Below are positions 7,702 to 15,138 of a DNA stretch of 34,026 nucleotides, in pieces. Made by a program: the position numbers and the translations under genes. Origin of the DNA: an uncultured Clostridia bacterium (lineage in GTDB: Bacteria; Bacillota; Clostridia; UBA1381). Position 1 is the first letter of the stretch, and each line of letters begins with the position of its first letter. The notes beneath the pieces are model-generated. The model saw only the letters and a program-made list of their open reading frames with translations, had not been told where the DNA came from and did no database searches. Location: assembly GCA_934454215.1 (NCBI GenBank), contig CAKSGG010000018.1, positions 1 through 34,026 on the forward strand, given 5' to 3'.

Positions 7702-7740
7702 AATGAGCCCGATGCCGTAACGGGTTCATTTTTGATTTTT
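7702..7740 (+). terminator. Terminator after the cupin gene
   Basis: AATGAGCCCG (7702-7711) pairs with CGGGTTCATT (7721-7730) around a 9-nt loop and is followed by a T-rich tract. Nothing else is visible in 7632-7701. Confidence 0.85.
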
Positions 7741-7775
7741 TCCCTATAACAGTGACTGTCATTGGGAAAAAATAC

Positions 7776-7804
7776 TTGACAAAAATGAAAAATAAGTATA
7801 TAAT
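7776..7804 (+). promoter_or_regulatory. Promoter of the hisZGA run
   Basis: A consensus pair, TTGACA (7776-7781) and TATAAT (7799-7804), has an ideal 17-bp spacer. The leader to the hisZ start is only about 35 nt, too short for a T-box or other histidine riboswitch. Confidence 0.85.
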
Positions 7805-7814
7805 ACTTTAGTAT
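7803..7814. promoter_or_regulatory. Palindromic operator candidate at the his start site
   Basis: ATACTTTAGTAT is a perfect palindrome apart from its two central bases. It overlaps the end of the -10 box and the expected transcription start, a good position for a repressor. TrpR-like HisR/YerC regulators control his genes in some Firmicutes, but assigning this site to them is inference. Confidence 0.4.
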
Positions 7815-7845
7815 AGTAAATCATTAAAGTAAACCGGAGGTTAAT

Positions 7846-9207
7846 ATGTCAGATTGGAAACTTCATACGCCTATGGGCGTAACGGATATTTTACCGGAGG
7901 AATGTACAAGAAAAAAAGAGCTTGAATCAACGATGTGGTCGGTGTTTTCATCAATCGGCTATAAGGAGGTTGAGGTTCCGTCTTTTGAATTTTATGACTG
8001 CTACGAAAGCTCGGGCGGCGAAATTTCACAGGAGACTTTATATAAATTCTTTGACGAGCAGGGACGTATACTTGCACTGCGCCCCGACTTTACAACGTCA
8101 ATCGCAAGAATGGCGTCAACAAAATTATCGGATTCGCATATGCCGCAAAGATATTTATATTCGGGAAATGTGTTCAGAATAGAACAGACCGAGGGCGCAA
8201 AACAGCGTGAATTCACTCAGTGCGGTATTGAGCTTATAGGCTCATATGCGCCTGCGGCGGACGCAGAGGTTATTGCCGCAGCTATGGAGGCGCTGCTTGC
8301 CGCAGGAATAGAGGATTTTACGATAGAATTGGGTCAGGTCGCATTCTTTAACGGGCTTGTTGAGCAGGCGGGACTTGATGCGCAGATGACCGAATCACTG
8401 CGTGAGCGCATTGATTCAAAGGACAGCGTCAGAATAAAAACAATTGTTGATTCGATTGATATGGACGACAGTATAAAATCGCTTATGGTTGAGCTGCCGT
8501 ATATGTTCGGCGATATGAGCGTTCTTGAAAAGGCGTATGTTGAAGGACTGAACGAAACGTCAAAGCTTGCGCTTGATAATCTGAAAAGGATTTACGAATT
8601 ATTATGCCTTTACGGATTTGAAAAATATATTTCGATTGATTTGGGTATGCTGCAAAGCATTGATTATTATACGGGACTGATTTTCAAGGGTTATGCCCGA
8701 GGATTGGGCTTCCCGATATGCGGAGGCGGACGCTATGACAACCTGACGGCGAGATTCGGCAAGCCTGCCGGTGCGGTCGGTGTTGCGATAGGTATAAACA
8801 GAGTTCTTTCGGTTCTGCCCGATGAGGGCGGTGCGGGTATAAGCTCGTCGCTTATTTTTGCAGAGCGCAATGCCGAGGGCTTGGGCTATGATTTGGCGTA
8901 TAATCTGCGTGTAAACGGGTGTCTGGTTGAATATTATATCGGCGGCGGAGATTATACGGACGCAGAAAAATACGCATTGGAAACGGATAACAGCTGTATG
9001 CTCAGAGTGTTTGCGGACGGCAGACTGATGATAAAGGATTTCGCAAAGAACGAAATTACGGAAACCACGGTAAATGAGTTTTTGGGGTATTATGCGGAGG
9101 ACGATGACTGCGGCTGCGGACATGAGCATCATCACGACCATGACTGTGACTGCGGACACGAGCATCATCATGACCACGACTGCGGCTGTGGCTGCGGGGG
9201 ACACTAA
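7846..9207 (+). CDS. hisZ: ATP phosphoribosyltransferase regulatory subunit HisZ with metal-binding tail
   Basis: The body is a histidyl-tRNA-synthetase paralog of class II fold: MGVTDILPEE at the start, ALRPDFTTSIAR, SGNVFRIEQT, then GGGRYDNLTARFG near residue 300. HisZ lacks tRNA charging and activates the short HisG encoded next. At 453 aa it is longer than the usual ~390. The last 34 residues are a Cys/His/Asp tail built on a repeated unit, CGHEHHHDHDC twice, then CGCGCGGH. Such tails occur on nickel/zinc proteins and are not part of known HisZ chemistry. The ribosome site is CCGGAGG. It is followed by a 107-bp repeat whose first bases form the stop codon. Confidence 0.92.
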   Translation: MSDWKLHTPMGVTDILPEECTRKKELESTMWSVFSSIGYKEVEVPSFEFYDCYESSGGEISQETLYKFFDEQGRILALRPDFTTSIARMASTKLSDSHMPQRYLYSGNVFRIEQTEGAKQREFTQCGIELIGSYAPAADAEVIAAAMEALLAAGIEDFTIELGQVAFFNGLVEQAGLDAQMTESLRERIDSKDSVRIKTIVDSIDMDDSIKSLMVELPYMFGDMSVLEKAYVEGLNETSKLALDNLKRIYELLCLYGFEKYISIDLGMLQSIDYYTGLIFKGYARGLGFPICGGGRYDNLTARFGKPAGAVGVAIGINRVLSVLPDEGGAGISSSLIFAERNAEGLGYDLAYNLRVNGCLVEYYIGGGDYTDAEKYALETDNSCMLRVFADGRLMIKDFAKNEITETTVNEFLGYYAEDDDCGCGHEHHHDHDCDCGHEHHHDHDCGCGCGGH

Positions 9208-9311
9208 CATAAAAAATAAGCGGCGCATCTCACAGCTTTCAAACACTTGATGTATCAATATACATCAGCGTGTTTTCAAGCCGCAATCTGACTTGCTTCT
9301 TTTTCATGTTA
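9205..9311. repeat. 107-bp palindromic repeat, family 2, copy A
   Basis: The terminal inverted arms TAACATAAAAAATAAGC and GCTTCTTTTTCATGTTA bracket an inner GCGGC/GCCGC pair and a hairpin TTGATGTATCAATATACATCAG. Its left end provides the hisZ stop codon. An equal-length copy lies at 12168-12274. Confidence 0.75.
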
Positions 9312-9317
9312 AATTTA

Positions 9318-9343
9318 TGCCGTTGTCGGCGGCGAAACGGAGG
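9318..9343 (+). promoter_or_regulatory. Leader hairpin joined to the hisG ribosome binding site
   Basis: ATGCCGTTGTCGGCGGC can fold (GCCG with CGGC) and is followed directly by GAAACGGAGG, the hisG ribosome site. It is related to the cassettes at 1787-1814 and 26528-26553. The octamer GGGACACT overlaps the end of this ribosome site. Confidence 0.5.
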
Positions 9344-9352
9344 GACACTAAA

Positions 9353-9997
9353 ATGGATTATTTAACGGTTGCTCTTGCAAAGGGACGTCTTGCGGAGCTT
9401 GCTATGAATATATTTTCCGAGATAGGCATGGACTGCTCGGAGATGAAAGAAAAATCGAGAAAGCTGATTTTTACGAACGAAGAACAAAAAATGAAATTTA
9501 TTCTTGTAAAAGCGTCGGACGTGCCGACCTACGTTGAGCACGGCGCCGCCGATATAGGAATCGTCGGCAAGGACACACTTCTGGAGGAAAGCAGAAACCT
9601 TTACGAAATGGTTGATATGGGTTTCGGTAAATGCAAAATGGCGGTCTGCGGTCCCGAATCGCTCAAAGGCAAATACGATAAAATGACAAATCTGCGTGTT
9701 GCCTCAAAATACACGCACATTGCCTCAAAGTTTTTCAACGAGGTTAAAAGCATGACGGTTGAAATGATTAAGCTTAACGGTTCTGTGGAGCTTGCTCCGC
9801 TTGTCGGGCTGTCGGACGTAATCGTTGATATTGTCGAAACGGGAAAAACACTGCATGAAAACGGTCTTTGCGTATTGGACGACGTATATCCGCTGAGCGC
9901 AAGATTTGTTGTAAATAAAGTCAGCATGAAAATGGAAAAGGACAGAATAATGAACATAGTTGAAAAATTCAAGGAGAGGAATGAGCATATTATATGA
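9353..9997 (+). CDS. hisG: ATP phosphoribosyltransferase catalytic subunit (short form)
   Basis: This 214-aa protein catalyses the first step of histidine synthesis, joining ATP and PRPP. The length and missing C-terminal regulatory domain mark the short form that needs HisZ, encoded just upstream. Family motifs are VALAKGRLAE at residues 6-15, DVPTYVEHGAADIGIVGKD, and LVGLSDVIVDIVETG (PRPP loop). I chose ATG 9353 because CGGAGGG lies 8 nt upstream and MDYLTVALAKGR is the usual N-terminus. An in-frame ATG at 9293 lies inside the upstream repeat. The stop overlaps the hisA start (ATGA). Confidence 0.95.
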   Translation: MDYLTVALAKGRLAELAMNIFSEIGMDCSEMKEKSRKLIFTNEEQKMKFILVKASDVPTYVEHGAADIGIVGKDTLLEESRNLYEMVDMGFGKCKMAVCGPESLKGKYDKMTNLRVASKYTHIASKFFNEVKSMTVEMIKLNGSVELAPLVGLSDVIVDIVETGKTLHENGLCVLDDVYPLSARFVVNKVSMKMEKDRIMNIVEKFKERNEHII

Positions 9998-10707
9998 GGA
10001 TTTACCCTGCAATAGATATTAAAGACGGAAAATGCGTGAGACTGCTTCAGGGACGGTTTTCGGACGTAACCGTATACGGAGACAATCCCGTCGAAATCGC
10101 AAAGCGGTGGGAATCCGAGGGCGGCGAATTTATCCATGTTGTCGACCTTGACGGCGCATTGAAGGGTCATGGCGTAAACGCCGCAATAATCAAAGAAATA
10201 TGCCGTTCGGTTTCCGTGCCTGTTCAGACGGGAGGCGGTATACGCACCATGGAGGATATTCAGGCAAAGCTTGAATGCGGTATAAACCGTGTGATTATAG
10301 GAACGAAAGCGGTATCTAATCCCGAATTTATAAAAGAGGCGGTCGAAAAATACGGCGATAAAATCGTGATAGGAATTGACGCAAAGGACGGCTATGTTGC
10401 CGTTGAGGGCTGGGAAAAATGCAGCGAATTTAAGGCGGTTGACTTTGCCCGTAAAATGACGGATTTGGGCGTGCGCACTATTGTGTATACAGATATTGCA
10501 ACCGACGGAACACTGAAAGGTCCGAACGTAAAGGCTATGGCTGAAATGGCTGCTGCTGTTGATGCGGATATTATCGCATCGGGCGGGATAGGCTCGGCGG
10601 AGCATATAAAATCCTTGGAGAATACGGGCGTTGAGGGCGTTATAGTAGGACGTGCATTGTATACGGGTGATGTAAAATTATCCGACCTCGTCCGAAAGGG
10701 GTTATAA
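9994..10707 (+). CDS. hisA: Phosphoribosylformimino-AICAR ribotide isomerase HisA
   Basis: This 237-aa (beta/alpha)8 isomerase carries out the fourth step of histidine synthesis. It shows YPAIDIKDGKCVRLLQG with catalytic Asp8, VVDLDGA, TGGGIRT (phosphate loop), TDIATDGTLKGPN with the second catalytic Asp, and ASGGIGS plus GVIVGRALYTG. It overlaps hisG by 4 nt and precedes the TtcA-like gene by 2 nt, so translation is coupled. The remaining his genes (B, C, D, F, H, I) are absent from the window, so the pathway is split in this genome. Confidence 0.95.
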   Translation: MRIYPAIDIKDGKCVRLLQGRFSDVTVYGDNPVEIAKRWESEGGEFIHVVDLDGALKGHGVNAAIIKEICRSVSVPVQTGGGIRTMEDIQAKLECGINRVIIGTKAVSNPEFIKEAVEKYGDKIVIGIDAKDGYVAVEGWEKCSEFKAVDFARKMTDLGVRTIVYTDIATDGTLKGPNVKAMAEMAAAVDADIIASGGIGSAEHIKSLENTGVEGVIVGRALYTGDVKLSDLVRKGL

Positions 10708-10709
10708 TC

Positions 10710-11426
10710 ATGAAAAAGGTTGTCAGCCTTACAAGAAAGGCAATTGAAGATTACAGCATGATAAATGACGGGGACAGAATTGCCGTGGGAGTATCGGGCG
10801 GCAAGGACAGCCTTGTTTTGCTGAGTGTACTGGCGGAGCTGTCAAGATATTATCCGAAAAAATTTACGGTTGTCGGACTGACTCTCGATATGGGCTATGA
10901 ATCCGATTTTTCGGAAATAGAAAAGCTTTGCGAAAAGCTTGGTGTTGAATACTATGTCAAAAAAACCAATATATGGGAGGTTATTTTCGATATACGCCAT
11001 GAATCAAATCCTTGCTCGCTATGTGCAAAAATGCGCCGCGGCGCTCTGAATGATTTTGCGCTGGAGCATGGCTGTCATAAGGTGGCTCTCGGACATCACA
11101 ACGATGATGTCCTGGAAACATTCTTTTTAAGCCTTATGTATGAGGGGCGCATACATTGCTTTTCGCCCGTTACATATCTTGACAGAACCGATATGTATCA
11201 GATTCGCCCGATGATTTATGTGCGTGAGCGCGATATAAGAGGTGCTGTTCGCAATGCGGATATTAAGATTACGAAAAGCAAATGCCCCGTTGACGGTTCA
11301 ACAAAGCGTCAGGAAATGAAAGAATTTATAAAGCGTCTTGAGAAGGAGCAGTACCCGGGCATACGCAAGAGACTGTTCAGGGCGATTCAGGATAGCACGA
11401 TAGACGGCTGGGAAAGAGGTATTTAA
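10710..11426 (+). CDS. TtcA-family PP-loop tRNA thiolase
   Basis: This 238-aa PP-loop ATPase has SGGKDS at 29-34 and the TtcA-type cysteines CSLC (Cys102, Cys105) plus Cys192 in KCPVDG, which in TtcA hold a [4Fe-4S] cluster. TtcA makes 2-thiocytidine at tRNA position 32. Shorter Clostridial relatives such as this one are annotated as TtcA-family, though the exact base is unproven. TilS is unlikely given the CxxC and the lack of the TilS C-terminal domain. It sits 2 nt after hisA and overlaps the SDR gene by 1 nt. A second tRNA-modification gene, queH, follows nearby. Confidence 0.85.
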   Translation: MKKVVSLTRKAIEDYSMINDGDRIAVGVSGGKDSLVLLSVLAELSRYYPKKFTVVGLTLDMGYESDFSEIEKLCEKLGVEYYVKKTNIWEVIFDIRHESNPCSLCAKMRRGALNDFALEHGCHKVALGHHNDDVLETFFLSLMYEGRIHCFSPVTYLDRTDMYQIRPMIYVRERDIRGAVRNADIKITKSKCPVDGSTKRQEMKEFIKRLEKEQYPGIRKRLFRAIQDSTIDGWERGI

Positions 11427-12175
11427 TGAAAGCATTGGTTACGGGCGCAAGCTCGGGAATCGGCAGAGAATATGCGCTTGCCCTTGCAAAAATGGGTTAT
11501 GACCTTGTTATTACGGCACGGCGCAGGGACAGGCTTGAAAAGCTTAAATCGGAAATAACGGGCGTTAATGTTGAGACATACGTGTGCAATCTTGCCGATG
11601 AAGATGAGTGCAAGGGCTTGTTTGCGGCATATCCCGATATTGATGTTCTTATAAATAATGCAGGGTTCGGAGTGTTCGGCGAATTTTCAGAAACGGATTT
11701 GGAGCGTGAAATCGAGATGATAAACGTGAATGTGAAATCCGTTCACATTCTGACAAAGCTGTATCTTAAAGAAATGACAAAGCGTGACGGCGGCTATATT
11801 CTGAATGTTGCGTCAAGTGCGGCATTTGCACCGGGGCCGCTGTTTTCGTCATATTATGCGTCAAAGGCGTATGTGTTCAGACTTACAAGGGCGATTGCGT
11901 ATGAATTGAAAAAGTCAAAATCCAAAACGGTAATAAGCGTTTTATGCCCCGGTCCTGTCGATACGGAATTTAATGCCGTTGCGGGTGTGAATTTTGCGGT
12001 CGGTCCGATTACGGCAAAATATGCCGCCGAATACAGTCTGAAAAAGCTTTTTGCGAAAAAGACGGTAATAGTTCCGTCGTTTACGATTAAGCTTATGAGA
12101 ATATTATCGAAAATATGTCCCGAATCGGTTTCGGAAAGGATAACATACAGAATACAAAGGTCAAAATTAACATAA
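11426..12175 (+). CDS. Short-chain dehydrogenase/reductase
   Basis: This 249-aa classical SDR has the NAD(P) loop TGASSGIG at 6-13, the NNAG motif at 77-80, and the catalytic set Ser130/131, Tyr144 and Lys147 (YASK). ARRRDR after strand two favours NADPH over NADH. CPGPVDTEF follows the active site as expected. The C-terminus is long and basic (residues 210-249, with LMRILSKICPESVSERITYR) and may touch membrane lipid, as in DltE/YqjQ-like reductases. It is coupled to the TtcA-like gene by a TAATG junction. The substrate cannot be read from sequence. Confidence 0.88.
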   Translation: MKALVTGASSGIGREYALALAKMGYDLVITARRRDRLEKLKSEITGVNVETYVCNLADEDECKGLFAAYPDIDVLINNAGFGVFGEFSETDLEREIEMINVNVKSVHILTKLYLKEMTKRDGGYILNVASSAAFAPGPLFSSYYASKAYVFRLTRAIAYELKKSKSKTVISVLCPGPVDTEFNAVAGVNFAVGPITAKYAAEYSLKKLFAKKTVIVPSFTIKLMRILSKICPESVSERITYRIQRSKLT

Positions 12176-12274
12176 AAAATAAGCGGCGAATTTCATCCCG
12201 AAATCAATCCTTGAAGTATAACAATACATCGGCGGATTGATTTCAGGCGACCTTCGGGCTTCTTTTTCATGTTA
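12168..12274. repeat. 107-bp palindromic repeat, family 2, copy B
   Basis: It is the same length as copy A, with the same end arms (TAACATAAAAAATAAGC / GCTTCTTTTTCATGTTA). The interior differs and folds as GAAATCAATCC / GGATTGATTTC. It overlaps the SDR stop codon, as copy A overlaps the hisZ stop, and ends just before the queH ribosome site. Confidence 0.75.
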
Positions 12275-12292
12275 CCAAAATCGGAGATTAAA

Positions 12293-12907
12293 ATGAAGAA
12301 AAATTATCAGCTTATACTTGACAGCGAAATTTCAAATTTAAACGGCAGACGTGCAAAACTGCTGCTGCATAGCTGCTGTGCGCCCTGCTCGACATACGTT
12401 TTGGAATATCTGAGCCGTTTTTTCGATATAACCGTATTTTATTACAATCCAAACATCTACCCGAAGGACGAATTTTTTATGAGGGTAAACGAACAGAAAC
12501 GGCTTATCGAAACGATGTTTCCCGATAGCTCGGTCGGCTTTATCGATGGTAAATACGATGACGACCGCTTTTATGAGGCGGTAAAGGGACTGGAAAAGCT
12601 CGGCGAGGGTTCACAGAGGTGTTATGAGTGCTTTAAGCTGCGTTTTAAGGAAACGGCAAAAAGAGCGGCAGAGGACGGTTTTGAATATTTCACGACAACA
12701 CTGTCGATAAGTCCGCATAAAAATTCACAGGTTTTAAATGAGCTGGGTGCAGATATTGCGGAAAAATACGGAATAAAATATTTATTTTCGGATTTCAAAA
12801 AAAAGAACGGCTACAAGCGCTCGTGCGAGCTTTCGGCGCAGTTCGGGATTTACCGTCAGAATTACTGCGGCTGTGTATTTTCAAAAAACGAACGGGAAAT
12901 AAAATAG
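12293..12907 (+). CDS. queH: Epoxyqueuosine reductase QueH
   Basis: This 204-aa protein catalyses the last step of queuosine synthesis in tRNA wobble positions, as the non-cobalamin alternative to QueG. The iron-sulfur/metal cysteines are in place: SCCAPC (Cys28, 29, 32), CYEC (Cys110, 113) and YCGC (Cys192, 194). YYNPNIYPKDEF and SPHKNSQVLN are also family-typical. I chose ATG 12293 because CGGAGA lies 5 nt upstream; an in-frame ATG at 12269 lies inside the preceding repeat. Together with the TtcA-like gene it gives this run a tRNA-modification theme. Confidence 0.93.
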   Translation: MKKNYQLILDSEISNLNGRRAKLLLHSCCAPCSTYVLEYLSRFFDITVFYYNPNIYPKDEFFMRVNEQKRLIETMFPDSSVGFIDGKYDDDRFYEAVKGLEKLGEGSQRCYECFKLRFKETAKRAAEDGFEYFTTTLSISPHKNSQVLNELGADIAEKYGIKYLFSDFKKKNGYKRSCELSAQFGIYRQNYCGCVFSKNEREIK

Positions 12908-12923
12908 GACTGCCGCATTCAGC

Positions 12924-13031
12924 GCAGAACGTTCAAAGGTCTTTGAACCACATCCGAAATTAACCCTCGATGTACCAATGTACGCCATCGGGCAAGATAA
13001 AATATATTTTACTTAATTTCGTGTGTTCTGC
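12924..13031. repeat. Branched palindromic repeat, family 1, longest copy
   Basis: The outer arms GCAGAAC (12924-12930) and GTTCTGC (13025-13031) close on CGAAATTAA / TTAATTTCG. An extra hairpin TTCAAAGGTCTTTGAA is inserted near the left arm, and the inner hairpins match the 4634 copy. Further out, GGACTG and CAGTCC also pair. It lies between convergent queH and cdaR. Confidence 0.75.
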
Positions 13032-13062
13032 ATCTAAATGCAATCAGTCCCAAATAGGTTAG

Positions 13063-14259
13063 TTATTTAACTGTTACGTCAATTTCAGGTTCGCTTGCGG
13101 ATTCAACGTGAGAACCGCTTACCTTTACAGGCAGCTTGTACGTTCCCGGGGTTAAGCCGGTCAAATCAATTTCCGCACGTACGTCTGCCGCCTCGGTTGA
13201 GTCGGCGCACACAACATTAACGTCAATTTCCTGAACGAAATCCGCCGCCGCACCCTCGGGCATATTTACAGCAGTTATCGGCACACGCAGGGTTTTTGTC
13301 TGCTTATGCAGGATAACGGGCGTAATCTCCACCGAATTTTTTGACGGAGGAATATATAAGCCCGGCTCACTCTTTATATAATAAGTATCCTCTGCGGTCG
13401 CAAGCTTGTCTATCTCCGCATATACCCTGTTTTCGGTAAATTCCGAATTTACCCCGACATCTATGCTTGTCGGCGACATAACTGTTCTTGAACGGTCTAT
13501 CATATAGTTTGCCGCAAGCTCATCACTTAATACTGGTACTACGGCAAGCGTTTTTTTGACATAAGGCGTGTTTGTTATATGCACGACCGCTGTCTGCGAT
13601 TCCACGGACGTTTTTGTGCCGATTTGCGAATTGTTATAATCATAAAACGCATACGGATATACACCCTCCGAAACGGTATGTATTGTCGAAACGTCAACGG
13701 TTGCCGCACCGTACGATATTTTTTCTATTTCGTTCTGCGCTCCCGAAATCTCAATTTCCGATTCCTCAACCGCCGACTGAATAAGGAAATTTTTATTAAC
13801 TCCCGTCTGTTTTGCGGTTATCTGAATTTTCTTTGTGACAAGCGGTTCTGCATCAAGCTTGATTTTCGACGTTACGCCCTTTTCAAGCGTTATTTTTGAA
13901 GTCGGTATCTCGACGGAGGTTTTAAGCTCATATTCGCCGGGGGCGTTTATTTCATCAACGTTTACGCTGACATATATATTATTCATATAATCCATCAAAT
14001 CACTGCGTTTTCCGCTGACGGAAACGGACAGTGACGGAATTTCACTGCGGTCTGTAATAACGAACCCTCTTTCACGCAGCTCCGCCTCGCCCGTAAACCG
14101 AACGTCAACATTGCTGAGTGTGATTTTTATGCTCGGGTCATTGAGATATACCACCATAAGCCATATTGCAATCGCAAATATTACGGACAGCAGCATTGTT
14201 TGAAAACGCTGCGGGTCTTTTTCTTTATTGTGTTTTTGTCCCGTATTTTTAAAAAACAT
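13063..14259 (-). CDS. cdaR: YbbR-domain protein, CdaA regulator
   Basis: This 398-aa membrane-anchored protein has one transmembrane segment near residues 20-40 (MLLSVIFAIAIWLMVVYL), followed by an extracytoplasmic region of repeated YbbR domains. Each is a ~80-residue beta unit (VDVRFTGEAEL.., AEPLVTKKIQI.., TPYVKKTLAV.., VILHKQTKTLRV..). YbbR proteins bind and tune the diadenylate cyclase CdaA, encoded just upstream. I start at ATG 14259, with AAAGGAG 8-9 nt before; a TTG frame start at 14277 would lie within the ribosome site. The glmM gene that often follows cdaR is absent. Confidence 0.92.
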   Translation of the reverse strand: MFFKNTGQKHNKEKDPQRFQTMLLSVIFAIAIWLMVVYLNDPSIKITLSNVDVRFTGEAELRERGFVITDRSEIPSLSVSVSGKRSDLMDYMNNIYVSVNVDEINAPGEYELKTSVEIPTSKITLEKGVTSKIKLDAEPLVTKKIQITAKQTGVNKNFLIQSAVEESEIEISGAQNEIEKISYGAATVDVSTIHTVSEGVYPYAFYDYNNSQIGTKTSVESQTAVVHITNTPYVKKTLAVVPVLSDELAANYMIDRSRTVMSPTSIDVGVNSEFTENRVYAEIDKLATAEDTYYIKSEPGLYIPPSKNSVEITPVILHKQTKTLRVPITAVNMPEGAAADFVQEIDVNVVCADSTEAADVRAEIDLTGLTPGTYKLPVKVSGSHVESASEPEIDVTVK

Positions 14260-14281
14260 TTGTCCGCTCCTTTCCAAAATT

Positions 14282-15127
14282 TTAAGCCTTTGATTTTCTC
14301 AGCTTTATCTTGTCTCTTGCCGATGAGGCGGCTGTTTTTGACAACAGCTTTGTCAGCGCCTTTTTAAGTGATTCCTCGGTAAGATTTCTGGTAAGCGAGC
14401 CATTGAGTGCAATGGAGATTTTGCCCGTTTCCTCGCTTACGACTATAACCGCTGCATCGGTTACTTCCGAAAGCCCTATTGCCGCCCTGTGGCGTGTTCC
14501 CAAATCCTTGGATATATTATTGTTTGCCGTCAGCGGGAGCAGGCAGGCGGCGGTTATGATTTTGTCGCCTCGGATTATAACGGCTCCGTCGTGAAGCGGT
14601 GTATTCGGTACAAATATATTTTCAAGCAGGCGGGATGAAATCGTTGCATTAAGCATGGTTCCCGTTGAAATGTATTCGCCGAGCTTTGTATGGCGCTCAA
14701 AAACCATCAGCGCCCCCGTTCTGCTTGCCGACATATGCGCCGCAGCCTCCGCCGCAGCCGAAACGGCTCTTTCGATTTTTGCCGCATCTTCGTCGCCCGT
14801 AGAAAGATTTATAATTTTATCAACCTTTACACGTCCAAGATGTTCGAGTATATTACGCAGCTCCGGCTGAAAAATTACAATAAGGGCAAAAACTCCGAAT
14901 TGCAGGGTCGTGCCGAGAATATAATTCAGCGCCGTCAGTCTTAAAACACTGCTCAGTATAAACATTATCAAAAATACCGCCAGTCCCTTTAAAAGGTGCA
15001 TTGCTCTTGTTTCGCGGACAATCTTCATAAGATAATAAACAATGACGGCAACTATCGCTATATCCGCTATGTCGTTCAGCCTCAGAAGCTGAAGAAATTT
15101 TGTAATCTGTGATAAAAAATCCTGCAC
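14282..15127 (-). CDS. cdaA: Diadenylate cyclase CdaA
   Basis: This 281-aa enzyme makes the second messenger c-di-AMP from two ATP. Three transmembrane segments (about 20-37, 46-62, 74-88) precede the DAC domain, which keeps the essential HDGAVII (residues 179-185) and GTRHRAAIG (210-218) motifs. The start is GTG at 15127, with AGGAGG 7 nt upstream; the frame is open further left, but those codons overlap the GDPD gene and are not family-like. It sits between GDPD (11-nt gap) and cdaR (22-nt gap), in one operon. Osmotic and cell-wall homeostasis are its known roles. Confidence 0.95.
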   Translation of the reverse strand: MQDFLSQITKFLQLLRLNDIADIAIVAVIVYYLMKIVRETRAMHLLKGLAVFLIMFILSSVLRLTALNYILGTTLQFGVFALIVIFQPELRNILEHLGRVKVDKIINLSTGDEDAAKIERAVSAAAEAAAHMSASRTGALMVFERHTKLGEYISTGTMLNATISSRLLENIFVPNTPLHDGAVIIRGDKIITAACLLPLTANNNISKDLGTRHRAAIGLSEVTDAAVIVVSEETGKISIALNGSLTRNLTEESLKKALTKLLSKTAASSARDKIKLRKSKA

Positions 15128-15138
15128 GGTCAGTCCTC

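Noticed and set aside
7803..7845. T-box or histidine riboswitch upstream of hisZ
   Set aside because: The leader is only about 35 nt after the promoter, too short for such an RNA.
8602..9258. 218-aa frame on the minus strand opposite hisZ
   Set aside because: It is antisense to a clear hisZ gene. The Met/Val-rich stretch is the reverse of the His/Cys/Asp tail, and no ribosome site or family pattern is seen.
9293..9352. Longer hisG start at 9293
   Set aside because: The extra 20 codons lie in the palindromic repeat and leader hairpin. ATG 9353 has the ribosome site and the family N-terminus.
9601..10605. 334-aa frame on the minus strand opposite hisG and hisA
   Set aside because: It is the reverse of two well-supported genes. 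The composition (Phe, Ser, His rich) is that of a shadow frame.
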